Source: Enterobacteriaceae bacterium 89 (GTDB taxonomy: Bacteria > Pseudomonadota > Gammaproteobacteria > Enterobacterales > Enterobacteriaceae). Taken from it: DNA of 64,000 nt. This document shows, one piece after another, positions 34,111 to 46,077 of this stretch. The notes beneath the pieces were generated by a model. That model was not told the DNA's origin, did no database searches, and saw only the letters and a list, made by a program, of their open reading frames with translations. Position 1 is the stretch's first letter, and every line of letters starts with the position of its first letter. The stretch covers positions 836,331 through 900,330 of the forward strand of contig RQJH01000002.1 in assembly GCA_014156375.1 (NCBI GenBank), read 5' to 3'. The translations under genes were made by a program, and so were the position numbers.

Positions 34111-34851
34111 ATGTCAATCGACTGGAACTGGGGTATTTTTCTGCAACAGGCCCCGTTCGGCAACACCACCTATTTAGGCTGGCTGTGGAGCGGATTTCAG
34201 GTCACCGTCGCATTATCGATAACGGCCTGGATCATCGCGTTTCTCGTCGGCTCACTGTTCGGCATTCTGCGTACCGTTCCCAACCGCTTCCTTTCCATGC
34301 TGGGCACGCTGTATGTGGAACTGTTCCGTAACGTTCCCCTCATCGTGCAGTTCTTTACCTGGTATCTGGTGATCCCGGAATTGCTGCCGGAAAACATCGG
34401 CACCTGGTTTAAGTCCGAGCTTGATCCTAACGTGCAATTCTTCATCTCTTCGATGATGTGCCTTGGGCTGTTTACCGCCGCGCGCGTCTGCGAGCAGGTT
34501 CGTGCCGCCATTCAGTCTCTGCCACGCGGGCAAAAAAATGCCGGGCTGGCGATGGGGCTGACGCTGCCGCAAACCTACCGCTACGTGCTGCTGCCTAACG
34601 CCTATCGCGTGATTGTGCCGCCGATGACCTCTGAGATGATGAACCTGGTGAAAAACTCGGCCATCGCCTCGACCATCGGGCTGGTGGATATGGCCGCACA
34701 GGCCGGGAAACTGCTGGATTATTCCGCGCATGCCTGGGAATCGTTTACCGCGATCACCCTCGCTTACGTCTTCATTAACGCGGTGATCATGCTGCTGATG
34801 AACCTCGTTGAACGCAAAATTCGCCTGCCGGGCAACATGGGAGGCAAATAA
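34111..34851 (+). CDS. gltJ: Glutamate/aspartate ABC transporter permease GltJ
   Basis: An inner-membrane permease of 246 residues, family of amino-acid HisM/HisQ-type subunits, with about five membrane helices. The cytoplasmic EAA loop that touches the ATPase is seen in [31 protein letters not shown] (about 150-170). CGGAG precedes the ATG. It overlaps gltK by one base (TAATG). It pairs with GltK to form the channel. Confidence 0.96.
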   Translation: MSIDWNWGIFLQQAPFGNTTYLGWLWSGFQVTVALSITAWIIAFLVGSLFGILRTVPNRFLSMLGTLYVELFRNVPLIVQFFTWYLVIPELLPENIGTWFKSELDPNVQFFISSMMCLGLFTAARVCEQVRAAIQSLPRGQKNAGLAMGLTLPQTYRYVLLPNAYRVIVPPMTSEMMNLVKNSAIASTIGLVDMAAQAGKLLDYSAHAWESFTAITLAYVFINAVIMLLMNLVERKIRLPGNMGGK

Positions 34852-35525
34852 TGTACGATTTTGACTGGAGTTCTATCGTTCCCTCGATGCCCTACCTGCT
34901 GGCAGGCCTGGTCATCACCCTGAAAATCACCGTCACGGCAGTGGTTGTCGGGATTGTCTGGGGCACGCTGCTGGCGGTGATGCGCCTTTCAACTTTCAAG
35001 CCTATTTCCTGGTTTGCTACGGCTTATGTCAACGTATTCCGCTCCATTCCGCTGGTGATGGTGCTGCTGTGGTTCTATCTGATTGTGCCGGGCTTCCTGC
35101 AAAACGTGCTTGGCCTGTCGCCGAAGACGGATATTCGTCTGGTGTCAGCGATGATCGCCTTCTCGATGTTTGAAGCGGCCTACTATTCGGAAATTATCCG
35201 TGCAGGTATCCAGAGCATTTCACGCGGTCAGGGTAACGCTGCGCTGGCGCTCGGAATGACCCAATGGCAGTCAATGAAGCTCATCGTGCTGCCGCAGGCT
35301 TTCCGCGCGATGGTGCCGCTGCTGCTGACCCAGGGGATTGTCCTGTTCCAGGATACCTCGCTGGTGTATGTCCTGAGCCTTGCCGACTTCTTCCGTACCG
35401 CTTCCACTATCGGTGAGCGTGACGGTACCCAGGTTGAGATGATCCTGTTTGCCGGGGCCGTCTATTTTGTTATCAGCTTAAGCGCCTCACTGTTGGTCAG
35501 CTATCTGAAGAAAAGGAACGCGTAA
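34851..35525 (+). CDS. gltK: Glutamate/aspartate ABC transporter permease GltK
   Basis: Second permease subunit, 224 residues, five predicted helices. The EAA-type loop is [25 protein letters not shown] (about 125-150), and [14 protein letters not shown] lies in helix 3. The start is in the TAATG overlap with gltJ, and its own stop overlaps gltL in the same way, so the three are translationally coupled. Confidence 0.96.
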   Translation: MYDFDWSSIVPSMPYLLAGLVITLKITVTAVVVGIVWGTLLAVMRLSTFKPISWFATAYVNVFRSIPLVMVLLWFYLIVPGFLQNVLGLSPKTDIRLVSAMIAFSMFEAAYYSEIIRAGIQSISRGQGNAALALGMTQWQSMKLIVLPQAFRAMVPLLLTQGIVLFQDTSLVYVLSLADFFRTASTIGERDGTQVEMILFAGAVYFVISLSASLLVSYLKKRNA

Positions 35526-36250
35526 TGATTTCCCTGAAAAATGTTTCGAAATGGTATGGCCACTTTCAGGTGCTGACCGACTGCTCCACGGAAGTGAAAA
35601 AAGGCGAAGTGGTGGTGGTGTGCGGCCCGTCAGGTTCCGGCAAATCTACGCTTATCAAAACCGTCAACGGTCTTGAGCCGGTGCAGCAGGGAGAAATTCT
35701 GGTCAACGGCATTGCGGTCAACAACAAGAAAACCGATCTCGCCAAACTGCGTTCCCGCGTGGGGATGGTGTTCCAGCATTTCGAGCTGTTCCCGCATCTG
35801 TCGATCATTGAAAACCTGACGCTGGCGCAGGTGAAAGTCCTCAAACGTGATAAAGCCGCAGCGCGCACCAAAGGGCTGAAGCTGCTGGAGCGCGTGGGGC
35901 TTTCCGCGCACGCCGATAAATTCCCGGCCCAGCTTTCCGGCGGCCAGCAGCAGCGCGTGGCGATTGCCCGTGCGCTGTGTATGGATCCGGTAGCGATGCT
36001 GTTCGACGAACCCACTTCCGCGCTCGATCCGGAGATGATCAACGAAGTGCTGGACGTGATGGTTGAGCTCGCCAACGAAGGGATGACGATGATGGTGGTG
36101 ACCCACGAAATGGGCTTTGCCCGCAAAGTGGCGAACCGGGTGATCTTTATGGACGAAGGGAAGATTGTCGAAGACTCTGACAAGGATGATTTCTTCAATA
36201 ATCCTCAGTCAGATCGCGCTAAGGACTTCCTGGCTAAGATTTTGCACTAA
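35525..36250 (+). CDS. gltL: Glutamate/aspartate ABC transporter ATP-binding protein GltL
   Basis: Cytoplasmic ATPase of the GltIJKL importer, 241 residues. Walker A is GPSGSGKST (about 35-43), the ABC signature [15 protein letters not shown] (about 137-151), Walker [14 protein letters not shown] (about 158-170) and the switch His is in VVTHEMGFA. It ends the operon. In E. coli K-12 rihA and the hscC cluster follow; here a repeat element and ybeL do. Confidence 0.97.
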   Translation: MISLKNVSKWYGHFQVLTDCSTEVKKGEVVVVCGPSGSGKSTLIKTVNGLEPVQQGEILVNGIAVNNKKTDLAKLRSRVGMVFQHFELFPHLSIIENLTLAQVKVLKRDKAAARTKGLKLLERVGLSAHADKFPAQLSGGQQQRVAIARALCMDPVAMLFDEPTSALDPEMINEVLDVMVELANEGMTMMVVTHEMGFARKVANRVIFMDEGKIVEDSDKDDFFNNPQSDRAKDFLAKILH

Positions 36251-36273
36251 GCACCACGAAACTGCGCCGATCG

Positions 36274-36374
36274 GTTCCCTCTCCCTTGAGGGAGAGGGTT
36301 AGGGTGAGGGGGAACAAACAAGTTCTGAGCCGTCTGGTGCCCTCACCCCGGCCCTCTCCCACAGGGAGAGGGAG
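36274..36374. repeat. Intergenic palindromic repeat element between gltL and ybeL
   Basis: CCCTCTCCCTTGAGGGAGAG and following bases form one hairpin; about 45 bases on, CCCTCACCCCGGCCCTCTCC continues into a second GGGAGAGGG stem. The two halves are also inverted copies of each other (GGGTTAGGGTGAGGG against CCCTCACCCCGGCCC). This CCCTCTCCC family is common between genes in Enterobacter-group genomes and may also end gltL and ybeL transcripts, which converge here. Confidence 0.7.
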
Positions 36375-36380
36375 AAAAGA

Positions 36381-36863
36381 CTAAGGCTCAAAAGCCTTAC
36401 GCTGAAACTGGTCATGCCCGCATTTCGGGCACAAAGGCAGCACATCCGGCGAATAGACCGCCAGATGGAAATGGCATTTCTCGCAGACTAGATTACCCAG
36501 TCCCACCACTTCTCCGCTGTGATAAACGCCATGGTGATTCAGATCCTGGAAAACCTCGCGCCATTCCAGCTGCGTTTTGTCAGTGATATCCGCCAGCTCC
36601 TGCCAGATGCTCTCTTTAATCACCCGCAAAAACACGCTGTCTTCCGCTTCCTCTTTGCTTTCGTTGTAGCTGATAGCAAACTCTTCCAGATCGCGGCGAA
36701 TAGCGCGCGTGAGCTCTTCGATTTCAGTTCGGGTCAACTCCCCGGTCTGGCTGACGCTGGCTCTTGCCTGCTCAACCAGCGCGTCAATATCGCGCTCGCC
36801 GTTGCGCAGGCGTTCAGAAAGCGTCGTCACCAGTTCACGATAATATTGAGCAACCTTGTTCAT
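36381..36863 (-). CDS. ybeL: Zinc-ribbon protein YbeL
   Basis: A 160-residue cytoplasmic protein of the YbeL/DUF1451 family. The N-terminal two thirds are helical and charged (coiled-coil-like, about 1-100); the C-terminal part has a zinc ribbon formed by CEKC and CPKC (about 127 and 145). GAGAGG precedes the ATG. Function is not known. It is divergent from leuS, as in E. coli, and convergent with gltL. Confidence 0.9.
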   Translation of the reverse strand: MNKVAQYYRELVTTLSERLRNGERDIDALVEQARASVSQTGELTRTEIEELTRAIRRDLEEFAISYNESKEEAEDSVFLRVIKESIWQELADITDKTQLEWREVFQDLNHHGVYHSGEVVGLGNLVCEKCHFHLAVYSPDVLPLCPKCGHDQFQRKAFEP

Positions 36864-36982
36864 TGTTTCCTCTCCCGGGCGGTTAACGTCTTCTAATAGT
36901 AGACCTTATTTCCCCTGCGCTTTGTCAGTTAAGCCACAGAGTCGGTAAATAAACGCCAGACCCGAATGCCTTTAAGGCTGTT

Positions 36983-37012
36983 TTGACGTGCGCGTTTGGG
37001 CTATGCTATGCC
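36983..37012 (+). promoter_or_regulatory. Candidate sigma-70 promoter of leuS
   Basis: TTGACG (36983-36988) and TATGCC (37007-37012) are 18 bases apart, about 60 bases before the leuS ATG. The -10 is weak. Confidence 0.4.
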
Positions 37013-37077
37013 GATCTGTTTGACCACATCCATTGGCTACGTTTGTAGCTGTATTGAACACAGGACCACTGGCTGCC

Positions 37078-39660
37078 ATGCAAGAGCAATACCGCCCGGA
37101 AGAGATAGAAACGAAAGTCCAGCAACACTGGGACGAAAAGCGCACGTTTGAAGTGACAGAAGACAACAGCAAAGAGAAATACTACTGCCTGTCGATGCTA
37201 CCCTATCCTTCTGGCCGACTACACATGGGCCACGTGCGTAACTACACCATTGGCGATGTGATTGCCCGCTACCAGCGTATGCTCGGCAAAAACGTGCTTC
37301 AGCCGATCGGCTGGGATGCGTTCGGTCTGCCAGCAGAAGGCGCGGCGGTGAAAAACAACACCGCGCCAGCCCCATGGACGTACGACAACATCGCCTACAT
37401 GAAAAACCAGCTGAAAATGCTGGGCTTTGGCTATGACTGGAGCCGTGAACTGGCAACCTGTACCCCGGAATACTACCGCTGGGAGCAGAAGTTCTTCACC
37501 GAGCTGTATAAAAAAGGCCTCGTGTACAAGAAAACTTCCGCCGTTAACTGGTGCCCGAACGATCAGACCGTGCTGGCCAACGAACAAGTTATCGACGGCT
37601 GCTGCTGGCGTTGCGACACCAAAGTTGAGCGTAAAGAGATCCCACAGTGGTTTATCAAAATCACTGCCTACGCCGACGAGCTGCTGAACGATCTGGATAA
37701 ACTGGATCACTGGCCGGACACCGTTAAAACCATGCAGCGCAACTGGATCGGTCGTTCTGAAGGTGTGGAAATCTCCTTCGACGTGAACGACTACGCGGAT
37801 AAGCTGACCGTTTATACCACCCGTCCAGACACCTTTATGGGCTGCACCTACCTGGCCGTTGCTGCGGGTCATCCGCTGGCACAGCAGGCGGCAGCAAATA
37901 ACCCAGCGCTGTCCGCTTTCATCGACGAATGCCGCAACACCAAAATGGCTGAAGCCGATATGGCAACGATGGAGAAAAAAGGCGTCGATACTGGTTTTAA
38001 AGCGATTCACCCACTGACCGGTGAAGCTATCCCGGTATGGGCCGCTAACTTCGTGCTGATGGAATACGGTACTGGTGCAGTGATGGCTGTTCCAGGTCAC
38101 GACCAGCGCGATTACGAATTTGCCACTAAATATGGCCTTAACATCAAGCCAGTCATCCTGGCTGCCGACGGTTCTGAACCAGACCTGTCTGAGCAGGCGC
38201 TGACTGAAAAAGGCACCCTGTTCAACTCCGGCGAGTTCGACGGTCTGAGCTTCCAGGCGGGCTTCAATGCCATCGCGGATAAACTGGCCGAGTTGGGCGT
38301 GGGCGAGCGTAAAGTTAACTTCCGTCTGCGCGACTGGGGCGTTTCACGTCAGCGTTACTGGGGTGCGCCAATCCCAATGGTGACGCTGGAAGACGGCACC
38401 GTGATGCCAACTCCTGAAGACCAACTGCCGGTGATCCTGCCGGAAGACGTGGTCATGGACGGCATCACCAGCCCAATCAAAGCCGATCCTGAGTGGGCAA
38501 AAACCACCGTCAACGGCCAGCCTGCGCTGCGTGAAACCGACACCTTTGACACCTTTATGGAGTCCTCCTGGTACTACGCGCGCTACACCTGCCCGGACTA
38601 TCAGGAAGGGATGCTGGATTCCGACGCCGCGAACTACTGGCTGCCGGTCGATATTTACATCGGCGGGATCGAACACGCCATCATGCACCTGCTCTACTTC
38701 CGCTTCTTCCACAAGCTGATGCGCGATGCGGGCATGGTGAACTCTGACGAGCCAGCTAAACAGCTGCTGTGCCAGGGCATGGTGCTGGCTGATGCCTTCT
38801 ACTATGTAGGTGCTAACGGTGAGCGTAACTGGGTTTCTCCGGTTGATGCCATCGTTGAGCGCGACGAGAAAGGCCGTATCGTGAAGGCAAAAGACGCCGA
38901 AGGTCATGAACTGGTTTATACCGGCATGAGCAAGATGTCCAAGTCGAAAAACAACGGTATCGACCCGCAGGTGATGGTTGAACGCTACGGCGCGGACACC
39001 GTCCGTCTGTTCATGATGTTCGCTTCTCCGGCTGATATGACCCTGGAGTGGCAGGAATCCGGCGTGGAAGGTGCTAATCGCTTCCTGAAACGCGTCTGGA
39101 AACTGGTTTACGAGCACACCTCCGCTGGCCCGGTTGTCGCGCTGAACGCCGACGCACTGAGCGAAGATCAGCAGGCTCTGCGTCGCGACGTTCACAAAAC
39201 TATCGCTAAAGTGACCGATGATATCGGCCGTCGTCAGACCTTCAACACCGCCATTGCGGCGATCATGGAGCTGATGAACAAGCTGGCGAAAGCACCAACG
39301 GAAAGCGAGCAGGATCGCGCCCTGATGCAGGAAGCGCTGCTTGCCGTCGTGCGCATGCTGAACCCGTTCACTCCACACGTTAGCTTCACCCTGTGGCAGA
39401 TCCTGGGCGGCGAAGCCGATGTGGACAACGCGCCATGGCCGGTAGCCGACGAAAAAGCGATGGTAGAAAACACCACGCTGGTTGTGGTACAGGTTAACGG
39501 TAAAGTCCGCGGTAAAGTCACCGTTCCGGTGGATGCGACCGAAGAGCAAGTTCGTGAACGTGCAGGCCAGGAACACCTGGTTGCGAAATATCTGGAAGGC
39601 GTTACCGTACGTAAAGTGATTTACGTACCGGGTAAACTGCTCAACCTGGTCGTTGGCTAA
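37078..39660 (+). CDS. leuS: Leucyl-tRNA synthetase
   Basis: Class I synthetase charging tRNA-Leu, with an editing domain that removes misactivated residues. The 860 residues equal the E. coli enzyme. The HIGH-type motif is [12 protein letters not shown] (about 42-53), CP1 editing signals include [12 protein letters not shown] (about 246-257) and [18 protein letters not shown] (about 332-349), and KMSKS is in [11 protein letters not shown] (about 616-626). I chose the ATG at 37078 ([11 protein letters not shown]) over an in-frame ATG at 37033. It leads the leuS-lptE-holA-nadD operon. Confidence 0.98.
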   Translation: MQEQYRPEEIETKVQQHWDEKRTFEVTEDNSKEKYYCLSMLPYPSGRLHMGHVRNYTIGDVIARYQRMLGKNVLQPIGWDAFGLPAEGAAVKNNTAPAPWTYDNIAYMKNQLKMLGFGYDWSRELATCTPEYYRWEQKFFTELYKKGLVYKKTSAVNWCPNDQTVLANEQVIDGCCWRCDTKVERKEIPQWFIKITAYADELLNDLDKLDHWPDTVKTMQRNWIGRSEGVEISFDVNDYADKLTVYTTRPDTFMGCTYLAVAAGHPLAQQAAANNPALSAFIDECRNTKMAEADMATMEKKGVDTGFKAIHPLTGEAIPVWAANFVLMEYGTGAVMAVPGHDQRDYEFATKYGLNIKPVILAADGSEPDLSEQALTEKGTLFNSGEFDGLSFQAGFNAIADKLAELGVGERKVNFRLRDWGVSRQRYWGAPIPMVTLEDGTVMPTPEDQLPVILPEDVVMDGITSPIKADPEWAKTTVNGQPALRETDTFDTFMESSWYYARYTCPDYQEGMLDSDAANYWLPVDIYIGGIEHAIMHLLYFRFFHKLMRDAGMVNSDEPAKQLLCQGMVLADAFYYVGANGERNWVSPVDAIVERDEKGRIVKAKDAEGHELVYTGMSKMSKSKNNGIDPQVMVERYGADTVRLFMMFASPADMTLEWQESGVEGANRFLKRVWKLVYEHTSAGPVVALNADALSEDQQALRRDVHKTIAKVTDDIGRRQTFNTAIAAIMELMNKLAKAPTESEQDRALMQEALLAVVRMLNPFTPHVSFTLWQILGGEADVDNAPWPVADEKAMVENTTLVVVQVNGKVRGKVTVPVDATEEQVRERAGQEHLVAKYLEGVTVRKVIYVPGKLLNLVVG

Positions 39661-39674
39661 GCGCGGGAGGAAGC

Positions 39675-40268
39675 GTGCGATTTCTGACAACGTTGTTGGT
39701 ATCTCTTGCGGTGCTGGTCACCGCAGGCTGTGGCTGGCACCTGCGTAGTACCACGCAGGTACCGGACAACATGAAAAAAATGATCTTAATTTCAGGCGAT
39801 CCTAACGGTCCATTTACCCGTTCCGTCCGCAACCAGTTGCGTCTGAACGGCATTGAGATTGTCGATGGCAGTTCGCTGCGTAAAGATATCCCGTCACTGC
39901 GTCTGGGTGGTGCAGGAGTTAGCCAGGATACAGCTTCTGTATTCCAGAATGGTCAGACGGCGGAATATCAGATGGTGATGACCGCCACTGCCAGCGTGCT
40001 TATTCCAGGGCATGACATCTATCCAATCAGCACTAAGGTTTATCGTTCCTACTTCGATAACCCACAGCAGGCGCTGGCGAAAGATGCTGAGCAGGGTATG
40101 ATCATTCAGGAAATGTACGACAAAGCCGCGCAGCAGCTGATTCGTAAACTTCCTAGCGTGAAGGTGGCAGATGCTGAAGCGACCAAAGAGGACCAGCAGG
40201 CGACGAAGAAAAGCACCACAGCCGCCGCGCCAGCCTCAGGCCGTGTCTCCACTACTCTGGGTAACTGA
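39675..40268 (+). CDS. lptE: LPS-assembly lipoprotein LptE
   Basis: Outer-membrane lipoprotein that plugs the LptD barrel and helps to place LPS on the cell surface; essential in E. coli. It has 197 residues; the start is GTG behind GGGAGG. The signal peptide [19 protein letters not shown] places the lipidated Cys at residue 19. [19 protein letters not shown] is the conserved mature start. The C-terminal tail is Ala/Thr/Lys-rich and disordered. It overlaps holA by one base. Confidence 0.96.
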   Translation: MRFLTTLLVSLAVLVTAGCGWHLRSTTQVPDNMKKMILISGDPNGPFTRSVRNQLRLNGIEIVDGSSLRKDIPSLRLGGAGVSQDTASVFQNGQTAEYQMVMTATASVLIPGHDIYPISTKVYRSYFDNPQQALAKDAEQGMIIQEMYDKAAQQLIRKLPSVKVADAEATKEDQQATKKSTTAAAPASGRVSTTLGN

Positions 40269-41299
40269 TGATTCGGTTGTACCCAGAACAACTCCGCGCG
40301 CAGCTCTCTGAAGGGCTGCGCGCGGCGTATCTGCTCCTCGGCAACGATCCTCTTCTGCTACAGGAGAGCCAGGACGCCATTCGCGCTGCAGCACAAACTC
40401 AGGGCTTTGATGAGCATCATAGCGTGACCGTCGATGCCAGCACCGACTGGAACGCCCTGTTCTCCTTAAGCCAGGAACGAAGCCTGTTCGCCAGCCGTCA
40501 GACGTTAATGTTAATCCTGCCGGAAAATGGGCCGAATGCCGCCATCAACGAACAGCTCCTTGCGCTCATCGGATTGCTTCACGACGATCTGCTGCTGATC
40601 GTTCGCGGTAATAAACTCACCAAAGCCCAGGAAAACGCCGCCTGGTACAGCACGCTCTCTGAACATGCGGTTCAGGTTTCGTGCCAGACTCCCGAGCAGG
40701 CCCAGCTTCCACGCTGGCTGGCTGCACGCGCAAAACAGCACAATCTTCAGTTGGATGACGCAGCAAGCCAGCTGCTTTGCTACTGCTACGAAGGAAATCT
40801 GCTGGCGCTGGCTCAGGCGCTTGAGCATTTATCGCTGCTGTGGCCAGACGGTAAACTTACGCTGCCGCGCGTGGAGCAGGCGGTGAATGATGCCGCCCAT
40901 TTCACTCCTTTCCACTGGCTGGATGCCCTGCTGGCGGGAAAGAGCAAACGCGCCCTGCACATTCTTCAGCAATTGCGCCAGGAAGGCAGCGAGCCGGTGA
41001 TCCTGCTGCGCACGCTACAGCGTGAGCTGCTGCTGCTGGTCAATATGAAACGTCAGTCGGTCAATACGCCGCTGCGTACGCTCTTTGACAAGCATCGTGT
41101 CTGGCAAAATCGTCGTCCGCTGTTTACCGAAGCGCTGAATCGCCTGAGTGCAGAACAGCTTCGCCATGCCGTCACCCTGCTGGCTCGTACTGAGCTGACG
41201 CTAAAACAGGATTACGGGCAATCGGTGTGGGCTGAGCTTGATGAACTCTCGCTGCTGTTGTGCCATAAAAATCTGCCGGATATTTTCTTTGAAGGGTGA
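40268..41299 (+). CDS. holA: DNA polymerase III delta subunit
   Basis: Delta opens the beta sliding clamp within the clamp loader. It has 343 residues as in E. coli. The clamp-binding region lies in [14 protein letters not shown] (about 65-80) of the N-terminal domain; the middle AAA+-like and C-terminal collar domains follow ([20 protein letters not shown]). It starts in the stop of lptE and ends one base before nadD, so all three are coupled. Confidence 0.96.
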   Translation: MIRLYPEQLRAQLSEGLRAAYLLLGNDPLLLQESQDAIRAAAQTQGFDEHHSVTVDASTDWNALFSLSQERSLFASRQTLMLILPENGPNAAINEQLLALIGLLHDDLLLIVRGNKLTKAQENAAWYSTLSEHAVQVSCQTPEQAQLPRWLAARAKQHNLQLDDAASQLLCYCYEGNLLALAQALEHLSLLWPDGKLTLPRVEQAVNDAAHFTPFHWLDALLAGKSKRALHILQQLRQEGSEPVILLRTLQRELLLLVNMKRQSVNTPLRTLFDKHRVWQNRRPLFTEALNRLSAEQLRHAVTLLARTELTLKQDYGQSVWAELDELSLLLCHKNLPDIFFEG

Positions 41300-41300
41300 T

Positions 41301-41942
41301 ATGACCGCATTAAAAGCCATCTATGGCGGCACGTTTGATCCCGTGCACTACGGCCACCTGAAGCCGGTTGAGATCCTGGCAAATCTGATTGGCCTGTCAA
41401 AGGTCATCATCATGCCGAACAACGTCCCGCCGCATCGCCCACAGCCGGAAGCGACCAGCGCTCAGCGTAAGCGGATGCTGGAGCTGGCAATCGCTGACAA
41501 ACCGCTGTTTGAGCTGGACGAGCGTGAGCTACAGCGCGATACGCCCTCATACACTTCTGAAACACTGAAAGCGTGGCGTATTGAACAGGGACCAGATCAG
41601 CCGCTGGCCTTCATCATCGGTCAGGATTCCCTGATCAACTTCCCGTCCTGGCATGACTACCAAAGCATTCTGCAAAACGCGCACCTGTTGGTTTGCCGCC
41701 GCCCGGGCTACCCGATGACCATGAAAGATGAGGCGCATCAGCTCTGGCTCGATCGTCATCTGACGCATAACGTGGAAGACCTGCACCGCGCGCCTGCAGG
41801 GAAAATCTATCTGGCAGAAACGCCGTGGTTTAATATTTCAGCGACCCTGATCCGCGAACGCCTGCAGCAGGGCGAATCCTGTGCGGAAATGCTGCCAGAA
41901 ACCGTACTGGACTACATTCATCAGCAGGGGCTGTACCGATAA
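41301..41942 (+). CDS. nadD: Nicotinate-nucleotide adenylyltransferase
   Basis: Adenylates nicotinate mononucleotide to deamido-NAD, an essential step in NAD synthesis. The 213 residues equal the E. coli protein. The nucleotidyltransferase motif [13 protein letters not shown] (about 9-21) and the [10 protein letters not shown] motif (about 179-188) are present. The ATG at 41301 directly follows the holA stop. E. coli has cobC next; here a 292-base non-coding gap leads to rsfS. Confidence 0.96.
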   Translation: MTALKAIYGGTFDPVHYGHLKPVEILANLIGLSKVIIMPNNVPPHRPQPEATSAQRKRMLELAIADKPLFELDERELQRDTPSYTSETLKAWRIEQGPDQPLAFIIGQDSLINFPSWHDYQSILQNAHLLVCRRPGYPMTMKDEAHQLWLDRHLTHNVEDLHRAPAGKIYLAETPWFNISATLIRERLQQGESCAEMLPETVLDYIHQQGLYR

Positions 41943-42011
41943 ACGAAGGGGAGAAAACGCTCACGGGTTATGCGAATTTTCCCTTTTCGGCCTAAGCTTC
42001 CTTCCAGACCA

Positions 42012-42039
42012 TTGACACCCCCGGCAAGGCTGTTATTCT
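42012..42039 (+). promoter_or_regulatory. Candidate sigma-70 promoter upstream of rsfS
   Basis: A consensus TTGACA (42012-42017) is 16 bases from TATTCT (42034-42039). The nadD-rsfS gap (41943-42234) contains no ORF. This promoter could drive the rsfS-rlmH-mrdA-mrdB-rlpA row. Confidence 0.5.
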
Positions 42040-42222
42040 CCGCTGCCAGACTTATCCCACCACACTGATTTACAGAAATTGTTTTACAAAAATGGCGGTG
42101 CAATCATGGCCATTGGGTGGGATGATAGCCCGCCGGTACCATCCGGCCGGTGACATTTGTCCCGACTTCGTCCTGGATTCAGGTATACTGACGGGCTGTT
42201 CATATCATTAATCTTCACCTGA

Positions 42223-42552
<330 letters not shown>

Positions 42553-42555
42553 TGC

Positions 42556-43023
42556 GTGAAGCTGCAGCTCATTGCCGTGGGAACCAAAATGCCGGACTGG
42601 GTGCAGACCGGATTCACGGAGTACCTGCGTCGCTTTCCGAAAGATATGCCGTTCGAGCTGATTGAAATTCCGGCGGGCAAACGCGGTAAAAATGCGGACA
42701 TTAAACGCATTCTTGAAAAAGAAGGCGAACTGATGCTGGCGGCTGCCGGAAAAAACCGCATTGTCACGCTGGATATTCCAGGTAAGCCCTGGGATACGCC
42801 GCAGCTGGCCGTTGAGCTGGAACGCTGGAAGCAGGATGGCCGTGACGTCAGCCTGCTGATCGGCGGCCCGGAGGGTTTGTCTCCGGCCTGTAAAGCTGCC
42901 GCCGAACAAAGTTGGTCCCTCTCCACGCTGACCCTCCCTCACCCACTGGTGCGGGTTCTGGTGGCAGAAAGCCTCTACCGGGCGTGGAGCATTACCACCA
43001 ACCATCCTTATCACCGTGAGTAA
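42556..43023 (+). CDS. rlmH: 23S rRNA pseudouridine-1915 N3-methyltransferase RlmH
   Basis: A SPOUT-class methyltransferase that makes m3-pseudouridine at position 1915 of 23S rRNA on the 70S ribosome. It has 155 residues. The SAM-binding knot is shown by [14 protein letters not shown] (about 99-112), [24 protein letters not shown] and the C-terminal HPYHRE. The start is GTG. It lies between rsfS and mrdA, 27 bases before the latter. Confidence 0.97.
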   Translation: MKLQLIAVGTKMPDWVQTGFTEYLRRFPKDMPFELIEIPAGKRGKNADIKRILEKEGELMLAAAGKNRIVTLDIPGKPWDTPQLAVELERWKQDGRDVSLLIGGPEGLSPACKAAAEQSWSLSTLTLPHPLVRVLVAESLYRAWSITTNHPYHRE

Positions 43024-43050
43024 TGATGACCAGGTTAGATTAAGCAGCGG

Positions 43051-44952
43051 ATGAAATTACAGAATTCTTTTCGCGACTATACGGCTGAGTCCGCGCTGTT
43101 CGTGCGCCGGGCGGTAGTCGCATTTTTGGGTATTTTAGCACTCAGTGGCGTGCTGGTTGTTAATCTTTATAATCTGCAAATTGTCCGTTTTACCGACTAT
43201 CAAACCCGCTCTAACGAAAACCGCATCAAGCTGGTGCCTATTCCACCAAGCCGCGGCATTATCTATGACCGCAACGGCACACCGCTGGCACTCAACCGTA
43301 CGATATACCAGCTGGAACTGATGCCGGAGAAGGTCGATAACCTTCAGCAAACGCTTAACGATCTGCGCAGTGTGGTCGATCTTACCGATGACGACATTGC
43401 CAATTTCAAGAAAGAACGCGCCCGCTCTCACCGCTTCACCTCCATTCCGGTCAAGGTTAACCTGACCGAAGTTCAGGTCGCGCGCTTTGCGGTTAACCAG
43501 TACCGCTTCCCGGGCGTCGAAGTCAAAGGCTATAAGCGTCGCTACTATCCTTACGGCTCGGCGCTGACGCACGTCATCGGCTATGTCTCCAAAATTAACG
43601 ATAAAGACGTGGACCGCCTCGATAAAGAAGGCAAGCTGGCAAACTACGCCGCGACCCACGACATCGGCAAACTGGGGATTGAGCGCTACTACGAAGACGT
43701 TCTGCACGGGCAGACCGGCTATGAAGAGGTTGAGGTTAACAACCGTGGCCGCGTGATCCGCCAGCTGAAAGAAGTCCCTCCGCAGGCCGGGCATGACATC
43801 TATCTGACGCTGGATCTGAAACTTCAGCAGTATATTGAAACGCTGCTTGCCGGCAGCCGTGCCGCCGTGGTGGTCACCGATCCACGTTCTGGCGGTATCC
43901 TGGCTTTGGTTTCGATGCCAAGCTACGATCCAAACCTGTTCGTTGACGGGATTTCCAGCAAGGATTACTCCTCCCTGCTGAACGACCCGAATACGCCACT
44001 GGTGAACCGTGCAACGCAAGGCGTTTACCCGCCTGCGTCAACCGTGAAGCCTTATGTTTCCGTCTCGGCCCTCAGCGCGGGCGTTATCACCAGAAACACC
44101 GGATTGTTTGACCCGGGCTGGTGGCAGCTGCCAGGCTCTGACAAACGCTATCGTGACTGGAAAAAATGGGGCCACGGCCACCTGAACGTCACCAAAGCGC
44201 TGGAAGAGTCTGCGGATACCTTCTTCTATCAGGTTGCCTATGACATGGGCATCGACCGTCTTTCCGAATGGATGGGCAAGTTTGGCTACGGCCACTATAC
44301 CGGAATCGATTTGTCAGAAGAGCGTTCCGGGAACATGCCGACTCGTGAATGGAAGCTGAAGCGCTTTAAGAAACCGTGGTATCAGGGTGACACCATCCCG
44401 GTCGGGATCGGCCAGGGCTACTGGACTGCTACCCCAATTCAGATGAGCAAAGCGCTGATGATCCTGATTAACGACGGGCTGGTGAAAGTACCGCATCTGC
44501 TGCTGAGTACCACTGAAGACGGTAAGCAAGTGCCGTGGGAACAGCCGCACGAAGCGCCAGTGGGCGATATCCATTCCGGCTTCTGGGAAATCGCCAAGGA
44601 CGGGATGTACGGCGTGGCAAACCGCCCGAACGGGACTGCACACAAATACTTTGCCGGCGCGCCTTACAAGATTGCCGCTAAATCCGGTACCGCGCAGGTC
44701 TTCGGCCTGAAAGCTAACGAAACCTATAACGCGCATCGTATCGCCGAGCGTCTGCGAGACCATAAACTGATGACCGCCTTTGCGCCGTACGACAGCCCGA
44801 AGGTCGCCGTCGCGATGATCCTTGAAAACGGCGGCGCAGGCCCGGCTGTCGGGACGCTGATGCGTCAGATCCTCGACCATATCATGCTCGGTGACAACAA
44901 CACCGTGCTGCCGTCGGAAACCCCGGCAGCGGCAGCAGGGGAGGACCAATAA
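43051..44952 (+). CDS. mrdA: Penicillin-binding protein 2 (elongasome transpeptidase)
   Basis: Cross-links peptidoglycan in lateral wall growth together with RodA and MreBCD. It has 633 residues, E. coli the same. One membrane helix (about 20-43) is followed by the dimerisation domain with [15 protein letters not shown] (about 67-81) and the transpeptidase domain: active Ser in PPASTVKP (about 330), SAD in EESADTFF (about 387) and KSG in AAKSGTAQV (about 544). It is followed by mrdB after 2 bases, fixing the PBP2-RodA pair. Confidence 0.98.
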   Translation: MKLQNSFRDYTAESALFVRRAVVAFLGILALSGVLVVNLYNLQIVRFTDYQTRSNENRIKLVPIPPSRGIIYDRNGTPLALNRTIYQLELMPEKVDNLQQTLNDLRSVVDLTDDDIANFKKERARSHRFTSIPVKVNLTEVQVARFAVNQYRFPGVEVKGYKRRYYPYGSALTHVIGYVSKINDKDVDRLDKEGKLANYAATHDIGKLGIERYYEDVLHGQTGYEEVEVNNRGRVIRQLKEVPPQAGHDIYLTLDLKLQQYIETLLAGSRAAVVVTDPRSGGILALVSMPSYDPNLFVDGISSKDYSSLLNDPNTPLVNRATQGVYPPASTVKPYVSVSALSAGVITRNTGLFDPGWWQLPGSDKRYRDWKKWGHGHLNVTKALEESADTFFYQVAYDMGIDRLSEWMGKFGYGHYTGIDLSEERSGNMPTREWKLKRFKKPWYQGDTIPVGIGQGYWTATPIQMSKALMILINDGLVKVPHLLLSTTEDGKQVPWEQPHEAPVGDIHSGFWEIAKDGMYGVANRPNGTAHKYFAGAPYKIAAKSGTAQVFGLKANETYNAHRIAERLRDHKLMTAFAPYDSPKVAVAMILENGGAGPAVGTLMRQILDHIMLGDNNTVLPSETPAAAAGEDQ

Positions 44953-44954
44953 CC

Positions 44955-46067
44955 ATGACGGATAATCCGAACAAAAAATCGCTGTGGGATAAAATCCACC
45001 TCGATCCGACGATGCTGCTGATCCTGCTCGCGCTGCTGACCTACAGCGCGCTGGTTATCTGGAGCGCCAGCGGCCAGGACATGGGGATGATGGAGCGTAA
45101 GATCGGCCAGATCGCCATGGGTGTGGTGATCATGGTGGTGATGGCGCAAATCCCGCCGCGAGTCTATGAAGGCTGGGCGCCGTGGCTCTATATTTTCTGT
45201 ATCGTGCTGCTGGTGGCGGTAGACGCCTTCGGGGCTATCTCTAAAGGCGCACAGCGCTGGCTGGACCTGGGCGTAGTTCGTTTCCAGCCCTCAGAGATTG
45301 CCAAAATTGCCGTTCCGCTGATGGTCGCACGCTTCATTAACCGTGATGTCTGCCCGCCGTCATTGAAGAATACGGCGATTGCGCTGGTGCTCATTTTCCT
45401 GCCTACGCTGCTTGTGGCTGCGCAGCCAGACCTGGGGACATCGATTCTGATCGCGCTGTCCGGCCTGTTTGTGCTGTTCCTGGCGGGCCTGAGCTGGCGT
45501 CTGATTGGCGTGGCAGTGCTGATGGTTGCGGCCTTTATCCCTATTTTGTGGTTCTTCCTGATGCATGACTATCAGCGTCAGCGCGTAATGATGCTGCTCG
45601 ATCCGGAGACCGATCCGCTGGGTGCGGGCTACCACATCATTCAGTCGAAAATTGCGATTGGCTCCGGTGGCCTGCGCGGTAAAGGCTGGCTGCACGGAAC
45701 GCAGTCGCAGCTCGAATTCCTGCCTGAACGTCATACCGACTTCATCTTTGCGGTTCTGGCAGAAGAGTTAGGATTAATCGGATTCCTGGTGCTGCTGGCC
45801 CTGTACGTTCTGCTGATCATGCGCGGACTGTGGATAGCCGCACAGGCACAAACCACCTTTGGCCGCGTGATGGCCGGTGGCTTAATGTTGATTTTATTCG
45901 TTTATGTCTTCGTAAATATTGGTATGGTGAGTGGGATCCTGCCGGTGGTTGGCGTACCGCTACCGCTGGTCAGCTATGGAGGCTCAGCTCTGATCGTACT
46001 GATGGCCGGGTTTGGTATCGTGATGTCGATACACACCCACAGGAAAATGTTGTCGAAAAGCGTATAA
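44955..46067 (+). CDS. mrdB: Peptidoglycan glycosyltransferase RodA
   Basis: A SEDS-family polymerase of 370 residues with about ten membrane helices; joins lipid II into glycan strands in the rod complex, activated by PBP2. The catalytic Asp region is [10 protein letters not shown] (about 156-165, Asp in QPDLG), and VKIAIGSGG-like [17 protein letters not shown] and the HTDFIFAV segment are conserved. The start lies 2 bases after mrdA. Confidence 0.97.
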   Translation: MTDNPNKKSLWDKIHLDPTMLLILLALLTYSALVIWSASGQDMGMMERKIGQIAMGVVIMVVMAQIPPRVYEGWAPWLYIFCIVLLVAVDAFGAISKGAQRWLDLGVVRFQPSEIAKIAVPLMVARFINRDVCPPSLKNTAIALVLIFLPTLLVAAQPDLGTSILIALSGLFVLFLAGLSWRLIGVAVLMVAAFIPILWFFLMHDYQRQRVMMLLDPETDPLGAGYHIIQSKIAIGSGGLRGKGWLHGTQSQLEFLPERHTDFIFAVLAEELGLIGFLVLLALYVLLIMRGLWIAAQAQTTFGRVMAGGLMLILFVYVFVNIGMVSGILPVVGVPLPLVSYGGSALIVLMAGFGIVMSIHTHRKMLSKSV

Positions 46068-46077
46068 GGGGTGCGCA

